Source of the DNA: Opitutaceae bacterium
GTDB taxonomy: Bacteria; Verrucomicrobiota; Verrucomicrobiia; Opitutales; Coraliomargaritaceae
Direction: 5' to 3'
Assembly (NCBI GenBank): GCA_009886465.1
Contig: QXZH01000108.1
Coordinates: 1 to 41,156 of the forward strand
Length of the DNA: 41,156 nucleotides
The notes beneath the pieces were generated by a model that was not told where the DNA came from, did not search any database, and worked only from the letters and a program-made list of their open reading frames with translations. Position 1 is the first letter of the stretch. Every line of letters begins with the position of its first letter. Both the position numbers and the translations under genes were made by a program. Of the stretch, positions 26,196-35,870 are shown one piece after another.

Positions 26196-28010
26196 TTAGG
26201 GCTCGGGCGTCCAGATTTCTTCGATATTCCACAGGGTGGTACCGGCGGATGGCACAAATACATTTCGCCATTTATTTTTAACGCCAACGTATCCGTAGGG
26301 AGTAAAGCCGTAGAGCAAAGGCAGTTCTTCAGCGAGGATGGCTTGCACCTCGTGCATATAGGCCACCCGGGCGGCTTCGTCGAGAGTCCTCTCTTGCAGG
26401 CCAATCAGCTCATCGATGCGCGCCTCCCACTCAGTCGCGGGTTCGGATTGCTCAGGATACCATTGGTGAAATTGCCCACTGCTAAGAAAGAGAGCTTTAC
26501 TTCCGGAAGGATCATAGGATGCATCGGGGGAGCCCCAACCTAACATCGTCATATCGTAATTGAAAGTATCGTCGGTGCGTCGAAGTAAGGTGGCAAAGTC
26601 GCAACGCTCCATCTTTACGCTCAAGCCAAGCGCTTTCATATTTTCTACAAAAGTCACACCAATAGTGTCAAAGGACGCACTCTCTACGAGGAGTAAGGTG
26701 AACTCCACCAGAATGCCCTCACGGTCAAAAAGTTTGCCCTGCGCGTCCCAATAGAAGCCAGACTCAATCAGTAAATCACGAGCTTTTTCGGGGTCGTAAT
26801 CGTAACGGGGTAGATCGGGATTATGCCATTTGCCCTGAGCGGGTGCGATGATCGAGGTGAGCGGTTCGCCCTTTCCGAAGAGCAATGCATCAATTATACC
26901 CTGACGATTTGTCGCGTAGTGGACTGCTTGCCGAAAACGTTTGTCCGTAAACCACCGTAGCTTATGCGGAGACAGATAGGGCTTACCCGCTTCGTCGCTG
27001 CCACGGTGCTGATTGAACCAAAAAAAGTTCACACTTGATGAAGGACCCCGATCGTGGAGAGTAAAACCGTAGGTTCCAGCGGCTTCTTTAACCCATACGT
27101 TATCAGATGCACCGACCCCAGAAGCGTCGCTCTTACCCGTCGCAAAGTGTGCAACAGCGGTGTTCGACTCCGAAACGAACTTGAGGATGAAATAATCGAG
27201 ATAAGGCAAGCGCTGACCGCTCTGATCAATTTTCCAATAGTGCGGATTTGGGGTCAGCACTAGTCTCTCGCCAGGCTTGTAAGAAAAGATTGTAAACGGC
27301 CCCGTGCCGACGATCTCTTCAGGCGACTCTATCGCGACTTGGGTCGACCACTGTTTAGTAAAACTGCCGTCCTCGAATGATGCGTGGAGCTTGTGTTTGG
27401 GTAAAATCGGCTGTCTGATATCGTAGATGAAGGGCCCGTAAACAGTCGGCAGGTCGAAGCGCACCGTATAGTCGTCGACTTTTGTATAGCGTAGCTTTTC
27501 TCCATTGATTAGATACTGCTTATAGTAACGCGAGGGATACTTTGGGCGTAGCTTACCCGACTCGGGGTCTTGAATCTCGGTGAGTATACAATCGAAGGTA
27601 AAGATCACATCGTCTGCCGTAAAGGGACTGCCGTCACTCCAAAGCACACCACGACGGAGGTGAAAGGTGTAGGACTTTTTGTCCTCACCAATTTCCCAAG
27701 AACGCGCCAGCGCAGGCTCATAAGTCTGCGAAGACGGGTCAAAAGCAACTAGAGGTGTCAGTAAGCGAGTGAGCAGAACACTGGTAGAGAGATTGTTCGG
27801 AACTTGGGGATTGAAAGTCGTGGGCTGCGTCGTCTCGTTAAGCACAAAAATGCCTCCATAGCGTCCCAATGGAGCATCCGTAACAAAGGCATCCTCAGGT
27901 AGAGGATGAATCGCCCGCTCGATCTGAGGTGGCTCCACGCAGGCGGTCAGGCCAAGCAAAGCGAACAATATCAGTAAAAGCGGGGCAGTCTTATTTTTAA
28001 AGCGTGGCAC
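26196..28010 (-). CDS. ABC transporter substrate-binding protein, family 5 (OppA-like lipoprotein)
   Basis: Lipobox-like LLLILFALLGLTAC; LARSWEIGEDKKSYTFHLRRGVLWSDGSPFTADDVIFTFD. Confidence 0.93.
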   Translation of the reverse strand: MPRFKNKTAPLLLILFALLGLTACVEPPQIERAIHPLPEDAFVTDAPLGRYGGIFVLNETTQPTTFNPQVPNNLSTSVLLTRLLTPLVAFDPSSQTYEPALARSWEIGEDKKSYTFHLRRGVLWSDGSPFTADDVIFTFDCILTEIQDPESGKLRPKYPSRYYKQYLINGEKLRYTKVDDYTVRFDLPTVYGPFIYDIRQPILPKHKLHASFEDGSFTKQWSTQVAIESPEEIVGTGPFTIFSYKPGERLVLTPNPHYWKIDQSGQRLPYLDYFILKFVSESNTAVAHFATGKSDASGVGASDNVWVKEAAGTYGFTLHDRGPSSSVNFFWFNQHRGSDEAGKPYLSPHKLRWFTDKRFRQAVHYATNRQGIIDALLFGKGEPLTSIIAPAQGKWHNPDLPRYDYDPEKARDLLIESGFYWDAQGKLFDREGILVEFTLLLVESASFDTIGVTFVENMKALGLSVKMERCDFATLLRRTDDTFNYDMTMLGWGSPDASYDPSGSKALFLSSGQFHQWYPEQSEPATEWEARIDELIGLQERTLDEAARVAYMHEVQAILAEELPLLYGFTPYGYVGVKNKWRNVFVPSAGTTLWNIEEIWTPEP

Positions 28011-28088
28011 GATGTAATCGCTCAGCGAAACTAGCCGTAAGGCTTAGTTCAACGCTTTTCCGGCATTTTTCAGCGCTATTTAAGGAAT

Positions 28089-29642
28089 TTGAAACTTTTC
28101 AACTGCGCCCGACTATGTAAAATAATACAAATTGTCATGTCTACCCTACTCCCCACCCCTGATACATTCGCTGTAAAAGATGCTTGGAAACCTTTGCCAG
28201 GCGGCTTTTGGGGCATGCAAACTGCCCAACATTTCCTTCGGCGTGTCGGTTTTTCCGCGACTCCAGAAGCGGTGACCTCCGCCCTGCGCAGTTCACCAGG
28301 TGCCTATATCGAAAAGGCCTACAGAGCAGGTGCTGTGTTGCCCCGATCTGAGGACTTGAAGACATTCACGGACGGAACGCCTGCACGCTATCAAAACATG
28401 TATAAAACCAAAGATGCAGAGGCAAAGCGGGAACTGCGTCGAGAATTGCAACGTGAGGAAAACGAACTATTTCGCAGTTTCGCGATGGATTGGTTTCATT
28501 ACGTGCGCGAGCCGGAAAATAGCGCCCGCGAAAAGCTCGTGATGTTTTTACAAGATATCTTTGTCGTGGAACAGCAAAAGGTTAAAGATCCTCAACAGCT
28601 CTACGCCATGCAGCAAATGCTCCGTGACGGCACGACGCTCAGCTACCCCGAGCTATGTAAGCGCGTCAGTCGCGAGCCAGCGATGATACGCTATCTAGAC
28701 CTCGACAAAAACACTGCCAAAAAGCCGAACGAGAACTTCGCTCGAGAGCTCTTTGAACTATTTACACTCGGAGAGGGTAATTATAACGAAAACGACATTA
28801 AGGAAGCCTCGCGCGCCTTCACAGGCTACCGCACAATGAAGCGCTACAAATATTACCAAGCAAAAAAGTTCCAAGATGAGTCCGAGAAAACCGTCTTCGG
28901 TGAGACGGGCAACTGGGATGGCGACGATGTGATCGACCTCACCTTCAAGCAGCCCGCCGCGAGGACTTTTCTAATCCGCGAGTTGATAAAGTTTTACCTG
29001 ACCGAAGAAGCCGTCGACGAAGCCTATATCGAAGCGCTTGGTGAACAGTGGGCAGATCACCAATTTAGCCTACCCTACCTAACGAAGACCTTCTTTGAAA
29101 GCCGCCTCTTTTTCCATCCTGCCTATCGTGGCAACATGGTTAAAAGCCCCGTTCATTTTCATATCGGCCTCTGCCAAGATCTCCGCATAGATGTCGCACC
29201 CTTTCAATCCCGCGTGCTCCGCGGCATGGCTACCATGGGGCAAGCTTTTTACAACCCACCCAACGTCCGTGGGTGGCTCTACGGTGAGTACTGGATCAAC
29301 TCTACCACAATCAGTGCGCGCCGCCAGCTAGTCGACTACCTCTTTGCAAACCTCAACGAGAAGAGACTCAATGGTAACGAAAAGCGTGCCCTCTCCGCGG
29401 CCCGCGAGGCAGGACGAGGCAACTTCCTCGTCACTAACGAGCGCCTTAAACAAGTCCTCAGCCTTGCCTCCGACGATCTGGCTAAACACTTTACGACCTA
29501 CTTTATCACTGAGCCCTCTCGCGCCAATTACTCGAAGTCTCTCAAAAAAATTATCGGCGACACCTCCAACGAAGGCGCCGCCAGGCGCGTCCGTTCTGCC
29601 ATTATCGCTCTCCTCCAATCGCCCGCTTACAATCTGAGCTAG
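28089..29642 (+). CDS. DUF1800 family protein (start probably 28137)
   Basis: HFLRRVGFSATPEAV; NENFARELFELFTLGEGNYNENDIKEASRAFTGY; FYNPPNVRGWLYGEYWINSTT. Confidence 0.9.
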   Translation: MKLFNCARLCKIIQIVMSTLLPTPDTFAVKDAWKPLPGGFWGMQTAQHFLRRVGFSATPEAVTSALRSSPGAYIEKAYRAGAVLPRSEDLKTFTDGTPARYQNMYKTKDAEAKRELRRELQREENELFRSFAMDWFHYVREPENSAREKLVMFLQDIFVVEQQKVKDPQQLYAMQQMLRDGTTLSYPELCKRVSREPAMIRYLDLDKNTAKKPNENFARELFELFTLGEGNYNENDIKEASRAFTGYRTMKRYKYYQAKKFQDESEKTVFGETGNWDGDDVIDLTFKQPAARTFLIRELIKFYLTEEAVDEAYIEALGEQWADHQFSLPYLTKTFFESRLFFHPAYRGNMVKSPVHFHIGLCQDLRIDVAPFQSRVLRGMATMGQAFYNPPNVRGWLYGEYWINSTTISARRQLVDYLFANLNEKRLNGNEKRALSAAREAGRGNFLVTNERLKQVLSLASDDLAKHFTTYFITEPSRANYSKSLKKIIGDTSNEGAARRVRSAIIALLQSPAYNLS

Positions 29643-29701
29643 CGCACAGGATCTCCAGTTTTCTAGTTTCCACATACTCCTTACTCACCACTCTCTACTT
29701 C

Positions 29702-30937
29702 ATGCAAAACCTACCCTTAACTCGTCGTGAATTTGTCCGCGGTGCCGGTGGCCTAGGCTTCCTCGCCTTTAGTGGTGTCGCTCCAGCCTTTCTAGCTCGC
29801 AGTGCCATGGCGCAGACCCCCGCCCCGGAGCGTGACCGCAGCATTCTCGTCATCGTGCAACTCGCAGGTGGCAACGATGGGCTCAACACTGTTATACCTT
29901 TTACTGACGACCGGTACTATAATTTGCGCCCAACGCTCGGCCTAAAAAATAATCTACTCGAGCTCAACGATGACCTCGCTCTCCACCCCGCTTGCCATCC
30001 GCTCCACGAGCTCTACGGCGAAGGCAAACTATCCATCGTTCAAAACGTCGGCTACCCCAATCCCAACCGCAGCCACTTTCGTTCAACTGAGATCTGGGAA
30101 ACTGCGAGTGATTCTGATACCTTCCAACGCGAGGGCTGGCTCGGTCGCTACTTTGACAACGACTGCGCGGGTAGTCCCAAAGCAGAGAGTGTCGACGCCG
30201 ATCCCGCCGCAATCCACGTAGGCGACATGATCCCCCAGACCTACCTCTCCCAGGAGTCGCATTCGCTCTTTGGCATGAAGCACTATGGTAAGTTCGACCG
30301 TGGCCAAGACCCCGCCGACCTCGCCTATGAAAAGTTACTCCAAGCCGACCACATCGAAGGCAATGCTAGCTATCTTCAGCACACTATGATGAATACACTC
30401 GTTACCGAGCGACGCGTGGAAAAAATAATCGGCAAATACAAACCCCAGACCACCTATCCTGGCACCAAGCTTGCCCAATCACTCAAACGGGTCGCCGCCC
30501 TCATTCACGCCGACATGGAGACCCGTGTTTACTTCGTTTCCCAAGGCGGGTATGATACCCACGCCAACCAATTATACAACCACCAGCGGCTCCTGACCGA
30601 GCTTTCTACGAGCATGAGCGCCTTCCAAAAAGACCTCACCGCACACGGTAAAGATGACCAAGTCATGACTATGACCTTCTCTGAGTTCGGCCGACGCCCC
30701 GCCGAAAACGGTAGCGGCGGCACCGACCATGGCACTGCCGCCCCTCTCTTTGTAATGGGTTCAAAAGTCAAAGGCGGCCTCCTCGGCCAGACCCCCGAAC
30801 TTGTGACCGACTCCAAAAAAGACCTCAAATACTCGACGGACTTCCGAGGCGTCTACAGCAGCGTCCTCGACAAATGGCTTGAAGCCGACTCCAGCAAAAT
30901 TCTCGGTGATAAATACGAGCACGTCCCCTTTGTGTAG
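29702..30937 (+). CDS. DUF1501 family protein with Tat-like signal
   Basis: LTRREFVRGAGGLGFLAFSGVAPAFLARSAMAQ; IVQLAGGNDGLNTVIPFTDDRYYNLRP; MTFSEFGRRPAENGSGGTDHGTAAPLFVMG. Confidence 0.93.
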   Translation: MQNLPLTRREFVRGAGGLGFLAFSGVAPAFLARSAMAQTPAPERDRSILVIVQLAGGNDGLNTVIPFTDDRYYNLRPTLGLKNNLLELNDDLALHPACHPLHELYGEGKLSIVQNVGYPNPNRSHFRSTEIWETASDSDTFQREGWLGRYFDNDCAGSPKAESVDADPAAIHVGDMIPQTYLSQESHSLFGMKHYGKFDRGQDPADLAYEKLLQADHIEGNASYLQHTMMNTLVTERRVEKIIGKYKPQTTYPGTKLAQSLKRVAALIHADMETRVYFVSQGGYDTHANQLYNHQRLLTELSTSMSAFQKDLTAHGKDDQVMTMTFSEFGRRPAENGSGGTDHGTAAPLFVMGSKVKGGLLGQTPELVTDSKKDLKYSTDFRGVYSSVLDKWLEADSSKILGDKYEHVPFV

Positions 30938-31053
30938 CGGAAGAAGGCACAACAGTGTGCGATCTTACTGGTCACCTCCTTGCATTGAGGAGCTGAGCCA
31001 ATTAAAACGCATAGCGTGCTAGAGTGTGTTTACGACCTTAGCGAGTTTGGTGA

Positions 31054-32388
31054 CTACGACTTCCGCCCGAACCGTATCCAATGAATCACGAACACCATCA
31101 CAGCAGTAAACGCGAAATAACAAGGGAAGAACTGCAGGGATTCGACAAATACCAAATGCTGCGCCGCTTCGCCCGTGGCTGAATTACCCGCCTTCGCTTT
31201 GATCCATACAATCAAACCAGAATACATGATCGAGACCGCTCCATAGCTAAAATTGGTCGAGAGCCCGCGGAAGCTCAGCACCGTCGCCCGTTGCTCGGAA
31301 GGTGCTGCCTCGTTCAAATAACGACTCACAAAAAATCCCATCAACTGGATCGACGCATAAAGTAAAACCGCAGGAAGGATACCCAAAACCGGAATCGCCA
31401 AACTTAAGCCCATCAACCCGACCATGACTGTGCCCACCGTGAGTAAAAAGTTTTTCACTGGTGTGTTCTTCTCTGCAAGCAACCGCGCAATACGCGGCAC
31501 AAAAAGCCCCATCAGCGCCATACCTGAACCAATCAATCCATAACTCGCAATCGGTAGCTCAATGACGCTCCAATACTCACTCGCCAGAGTGAGGAACTGC
31601 CGCACGACGCTATCAATCGCCATCGCTGCTAGGATGATGGCAAAGGGCAAAGGAGTCGCCCAAATCCAACGCGTGGCAGCACCAGTTAGTCGCCAGCTAT
31701 TGGCCAAGGTCTCGCGCACGGTTCCGCCTTTCTCGGCGGGTGGCTCCCTCATACGCAGCGCCATACAAAAAACAACGATACCCGAAAAGAAAGTCAGTAA
31801 AATCGGCAATTTGATCAGCTGTGTTTGTTCGACAATGAAAGAGATACCAAAGAACTGAAAGACCGCGTTCACCATCTGTGGATCATAAACCGCCGCACCA
31901 ATCATCATGGCAAAAAAGAAAGCCAAGGATGTGTCGCGCTGGACCCTTTCCAGCACTTTACCCCACTCACCCTCAAGGCCTGCAGCTTTGAGTGAATCAT
32001 AAGCCAGCGCTTCATCCGCCCCACTTACCGCTGCTTCAGCCGCGCCGCTAAGTAGGCGATTAAATGCAAAAAGCACAAAGAGCCAAGTCCCAGCACCAAT
32101 CGGCGCCACCAGAAGCACTGCCATTTCAAAGAGCATGCAAACAGCGCCAAATATCAGTAGCTTGCGCCGACCAATCGTATCGGCTAGCGCGCCCGAGGGA
32201 ATCTCCAACGCAACAATCGTTACCGCCCAAAGTGCATTGAGCATCCCAAACTGCCCAAGTGTGAGCCCGTAATCTAGAAACAACAGTGCATATACCGGAT
32301 AGTAAAAACGCGCCGAAAAGAACGCGCGGAAGAGCGTAAAGTTGCGCACGTTGCGCCTTGCTGTGGTTTCTAGGTCTGCGGAGGACAT
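31054..32388 (-). CDS. MFS transporter
   Basis: RFYYPVYALLFLDYGLTLGQFGMLNALWAVTIVALEIPSGALADTIGRRKLLIFGAV (MFS motif A-like); many TM segments. Confidence 0.9.
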   Translation of the reverse strand: MSSADLETTARRNVRNFTLFRAFFSARFYYPVYALLFLDYGLTLGQFGMLNALWAVTIVALEIPSGALADTIGRRKLLIFGAVCMLFEMAVLLVAPIGAGTWLFVLFAFNRLLSGAAEAAVSGADEALAYDSLKAAGLEGEWGKVLERVQRDTSLAFFFAMMIGAAVYDPQMVNAVFQFFGISFIVEQTQLIKLPILLTFFSGIVVFCMALRMREPPAEKGGTVRETLANSWRLTGAATRWIWATPLPFAIILAAMAIDSVVRQFLTLASEYWSVIELPIASYGLIGSGMALMGLFVPRIARLLAEKNTPVKNFLLTVGTVMVGLMGLSLAIPVLGILPAVLLYASIQLMGFFVSRYLNEAAPSEQRATVLSFRGLSTNFSYGAVSIMYSGLIVWIKAKAGNSATGEAAQHLVFVESLQFFPCYFAFTAVMVFVIHWIRFGRKS

Positions 32389-32614
32389 ATTAGTGTTAAG
32401 AAGTCAGAAAGCAGAAGGAAAGATAAAGCAACCCCCATCCCCGATCGGTGCTTTCCTTAGCGTAAAATTTTAAAAGATCCTTCGTGAACCACTTCGCAGC
32501 GGGGAAGCTTAAGCTACAATTGTAAAAGCACTTGCCCCATTGACGGCAATAACGGAGGATCATGGGAACGCTTCTAGTTTTTATCCTTCCCACCTTTAAA
32601 CTCTCCACCCAACA

Positions 32615-33598
32615 ATGAGCGAATTCAAGACTGTCCAAGAACTTAAGCAACTCGATCCTGCCATCGCGGCACCCTTCCGAAGTATCTTCATTCTTCGTCG
32701 TAAGACAGTTAAGACAGCCAAGAATGGCAACCCCTTCCTCAGTGTCGAACTCGGCGACGCGGGCGGCAGTTTTACCGCCAACGCCTTTGGCGATTCGGCT
32801 GTTTTCACTTCACTCGAAAATGTAGCCGAAGGCTCAATGATACGCCTATCTGGTAAAACTGAGTATTACCAGGACCGCTTCTCTCCACGTCTCCAAGCAG
32901 CCGAAGAAGTGGCGGCGGACGACGAGGAAGCGAAAAGCATGCTTAGCCAGTTAGTAGAGGTTCCGCCCGAGTCTGAAGACGAACTCTGGGCGCACATTGA
33001 AGAAGCGATCGCCGCAATTGATCACCTGCAGTTGCGCGAAACTGTGCGGCGCGTAATGGACGAAATGGGCTCACATTTTCGTATCAGCACGGCAGCGATC
33101 AGCATGCACCATGCCTACCGCCACGGTTTACTGGAGCACACCACGCACATGGTGCGTGCAGCTCGCGCCCTGCTACCACTCTATCCGCAAGTCGACGCCG
33201 ACCTCGCCATTGCAGGCATCATTTTACACGACATTGGTAAACTCGAGGAATACATCGGTGAATTTGCAGCTAAAGTGAGTCGCATAGGCACGCTGCAAGG
33301 CCACGTCGTACTAGGTTTCCGCACTGCGCGTAAAGCAGCCATCCAAAGCAAGCTCAACGCCGACCTGACCGAGCGCCTAGAGCACGTCATTCTCAGCCAC
33401 CAAGGCGAAAAGGAATGGGGCGCCGCCGCTATGGCTGCTACCCCAGAGGCAGTCTTCGTTTCCATGATCGACAACCTCGATGCCAAAATGGGCATGGTAC
33501 AACGTGTCTTGAGAAACTCCCCCGAAGGCGAAGAATTTTCCGAATATCTGATGGGCTTGAAAACACGCGTCTTACTCACACCGCCAGACAAAAGTTAG
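32615..33598 (+). CDS. YhaM-like 3'-5' exoribonuclease: OB-fold + HD domain
   Basis: N-terminal OB-fold-like region; HHAYRHGLLEHTTHMVRAARAL and AIAGIILHDIGKLEEY (HD). Confidence 0.8.
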   Translation: MSEFKTVQELKQLDPAIAAPFRSIFILRRKTVKTAKNGNPFLSVELGDAGGSFTANAFGDSAVFTSLENVAEGSMIRLSGKTEYYQDRFSPRLQAAEEVAADDEEAKSMLSQLVEVPPESEDELWAHIEEAIAAIDHLQLRETVRRVMDEMGSHFRISTAAISMHHAYRHGLLEHTTHMVRAARALLPLYPQVDADLAIAGIILHDIGKLEEYIGEFAAKVSRIGTLQGHVVLGFRTARKAAIQSKLNADLTERLEHVILSHQGEKEWGAAAMAATPEAVFVSMIDNLDAKMGMVQRVLRNSPEGEEFSEYLMGLKTRVLLTPPDKS

Positions 33599-33612
33599 TG
33601 ACTCCCTGTGTG

Positions 33613-34467
33613 ATGTTGACCAATCAAAAAATCGAAGCAGCACTCGCTGAATTAGAAGAGTCTGAAAAGGTACCGCTGATCTCTGAGCTAAAAGACCCCG
33701 ACTTTGGCGGACAGATCAGCTCGGTTGGCGTGGAGCGGGCAGAAGACTTGTTAAAGCTAGCGACTTGTTTTTCGGTCGCGCCTATCTCCGGCTTCTATGT
33801 TGGAGCCATCGCAGTTGGAAAATCAGGCAAGCTCTACCTCGGAGCGAATATGGAGTTTCAGGGCGTGCCGCTAAGCGCAAGCCTGCACGCCGAGCAGTCG
33901 GCCATCCTGAATGCGTGGATGCACGAAGAGCGTGAGGTCGTCGCAGTACACGTCTCGGAGACACCTTGCGGCCACTGTCGCCAGTTTATGCGAGAGCTAT
34001 CAAATCCTTCGAATCTTAAAATACATTGCAAGGGTCAGACCTTCCAAATCGAAGATCTGTTACCTGGGGCCTTTGGTGAAAATCGTAAAAAAGGCCACGG
34101 CTTGCTCGACAGCACGGGCACTAATTTTGGCCACGACAAAATAAAGCCGAAGACCCAAGCGCAACTTGCGATCAATGCCGCTCAGCTCAGCTATGCTCCC
34201 TACAGTCACGCACCAGAGGGCTTCGTCGCTCAGTGCCTAGATGGACATTCCTTCTCTGGTCGAGTAGCCGAGAGCATCGCTTTCAACCCAAGCGTTTCTG
34301 GAGTCGTGGTGGCGCTCAACCAGCGAAACCTATCGTCCAGAAGAACTATCGCTATCACCGCTTGCACACAGACGAAGCTGGCGACTGCATTGAACTGTCC
34401 CCTAGCGCAGGCCAAGGCAATCATAAAGCACATCGCTGACGCATCAGTCGATGAGGTGCAGATGTAA
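33613..34467 (+). CDS. cdd: Cytidine deaminase, two-domain E. coli-like
   Basis: In-frame ATG at 33613 within the 33415-34467 ORF; LSASLHAEQSAILNAW and SETPCGHCRQFMREL (HAE / PCxxC zinc motifs); second CDA-like half. Confidence 0.88.
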   Translation: MLTNQKIEAALAELEESEKVPLISELKDPDFGGQISSVGVERAEDLLKLATCFSVAPISGFYVGAIAVGKSGKLYLGANMEFQGVPLSASLHAEQSAILNAWMHEEREVVAVHVSETPCGHCRQFMRELSNPSNLKIHCKGQTFQIEDLLPGAFGENRKKGHGLLDSTGTNFGHDKIKPKTQAQLAINAAQLSYAPYSHAPEGFVAQCLDGHSFSGRVAESIAFNPSVSGVVVALNQRNLSSRRTIAITACTQTKLATALNCPLAQAKAIIKHIADASVDEVQM

Positions 34468-34497
34468 GTCTAATCGAGCGAAAGCCTGATTTTTTAT

Positions 34498-35844
34498 TCA
34501 ATGGTTCGAGAGGTTGACACACTCTGCGTCGACTTCCTCTTCATCGAGTGTTTCGTCGTCGTCCACGAAGCGGACACAAAATGCTGCGATAAGCAAAGAG
34601 ACGCCACCGAGGAGAACGGCATTCATAGTGCTTCCTGCCAGGAAGACTGACATGACCAGGCCAAGACCGAGAGATGCGGCGATCTGTGGCAACACGATGA
34701 AGAAATTAAAGATGCCCATGTAGAATCCCATTCTATTTCCAGGGATAGCGTTGGCAAGTATGGCATAGGGCATTGAGAGAATACTGGCCCAAGCGATACC
34801 AACGCAAAGCATTGAGACTAGCAGCAACTTAGCTTCAGCCGCAAACGCGACCGAGATAAGCCCTAACGCACCCAATACAAGGCAAGTCGTATGAATGCCT
34901 TTGGCGCTGAACTTTCGCACGAGTAAGAGTAAGAGAAAAGCGAAGACAAAGGCAACGCCGTTATAAACGGAGAAACAAACACCACCCCACTCAGCACCCG
35001 CTTGATACTCGGGACTGCCGTGATCAGCACCTCCAAAGATATGAGTCGCCACCGCAGGGATAAAGTAAATCCACATACAAAAGAGACCAAACCATGTAAA
35101 AAACTGCACTACTGCGAGCTGCTTCATCGTCTTTGGCATTGAGCCGATTCCTTGGACAATTTCTTTAAAAGCATTCCCCACACCAGCTGTCTCATGTTTC
35201 ATTTTTGAAAATGCTTCCATATCTTCGGGCGGATATTCCTCCGTCGTTAGGATGGTGTAGAGCACGGCGGCGAAAAAGACGCCTGCACCAACATAAAAAG
35301 CAATTTTGACCGTCTGAGGGATCGCACCTTCAGATTCGTTACTGACTTCAAACCAATTAGTCAAAATGTATGGCAGAGACGAGGAGAGTACGGCGCCAAG
35401 ACCGATCAAAAGACTCTGCATAGCGAAGCCTACTTTTCTCTGATTTTTCGCCAGCTTATCACCTACAAAGGCACGGAAGGGCTCCATACTGATGTTGACC
35501 GATGCGTCTAGAATCCAGAGTAAGCCAGCCGCCATCCAGAGGGTGCTGGAATTAGGCATCGCAATTAATGCGAGACTCGCGAGGATCGCTCCGACGAGGA
35601 AATAAGGGCGTCGACGGCCAAGTTTTGTCCATGTGCGGTCGCTGTAAAAGCCGACTATAGGTTGCACGATGAGGCCGGTGATCGGTGCGGCTAACCAGAG
35701 CAAGGGAATCGAGCTCTCATCTGCTCCTAGATATTGATAAATAGCACTCATGTTGGCCATCTGCAGGCCCCATCCAAATTGAATACCAAAGAAGCCAAAG
35801 CTCATATTCCAAATTTGCCAGAAAGATAGTTTGGGTTTGTTCAT
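34498..35844 (-). CDS. MFS sugar (maltose/sucrose-type, GPH/SLC45-like) transporter
   Basis: SFWQIWNMSFGFFGIQFGWGLQMANMSAIYQYLGA; GFYSDRTWTKLGRRRPYFLVGAI; adjacent to malQ. Confidence 0.85.
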   Translation of the reverse strand: MNKPKLSFWQIWNMSFGFFGIQFGWGLQMANMSAIYQYLGADESSIPLLWLAAPITGLIVQPIVGFYSDRTWTKLGRRRPYFLVGAILASLALIAMPNSSTLWMAAGLLWILDASVNISMEPFRAFVGDKLAKNQRKVGFAMQSLLIGLGAVLSSSLPYILTNWFEVSNESEGAIPQTVKIAFYVGAGVFFAAVLYTILTTEEYPPEDMEAFSKMKHETAGVGNAFKEIVQGIGSMPKTMKQLAVVQFFTWFGLFCMWIYFIPAVATHIFGGADHGSPEYQAGAEWGGVCFSVYNGVAFVFAFLLLLLVRKFSAKGIHTTCLVLGALGLISVAFAAEAKLLLVSMLCVGIAWASILSMPYAILANAIPGNRMGFYMGIFNFFIVLPQIAASLGLGLVMSVFLAGSTMNAVLLGGVSLLIAAFCVRFVDDDETLDEEEVDAECVNLSNH

Positions 35845-35870
35845 AGTCTAGGGTCGTTGAGGTATTTGAT

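Noticed and set aside
32389-32614. Possible ncRNA in the divergent MFS / YhaM gap (AAAGCA...TGCTTT)
   Set aside because: Only a 6-bp inverted repeat with an 18-nt spacer and no U tract; compatible with chance.
33415-33612. N-terminal extension of the cdd ORF (MGRRRYGCYPRGSL...)
   Set aside because: Overlaps the YhaM-like CDS in another frame and does not resemble Cdd; ATG at 33613 is the natural start.
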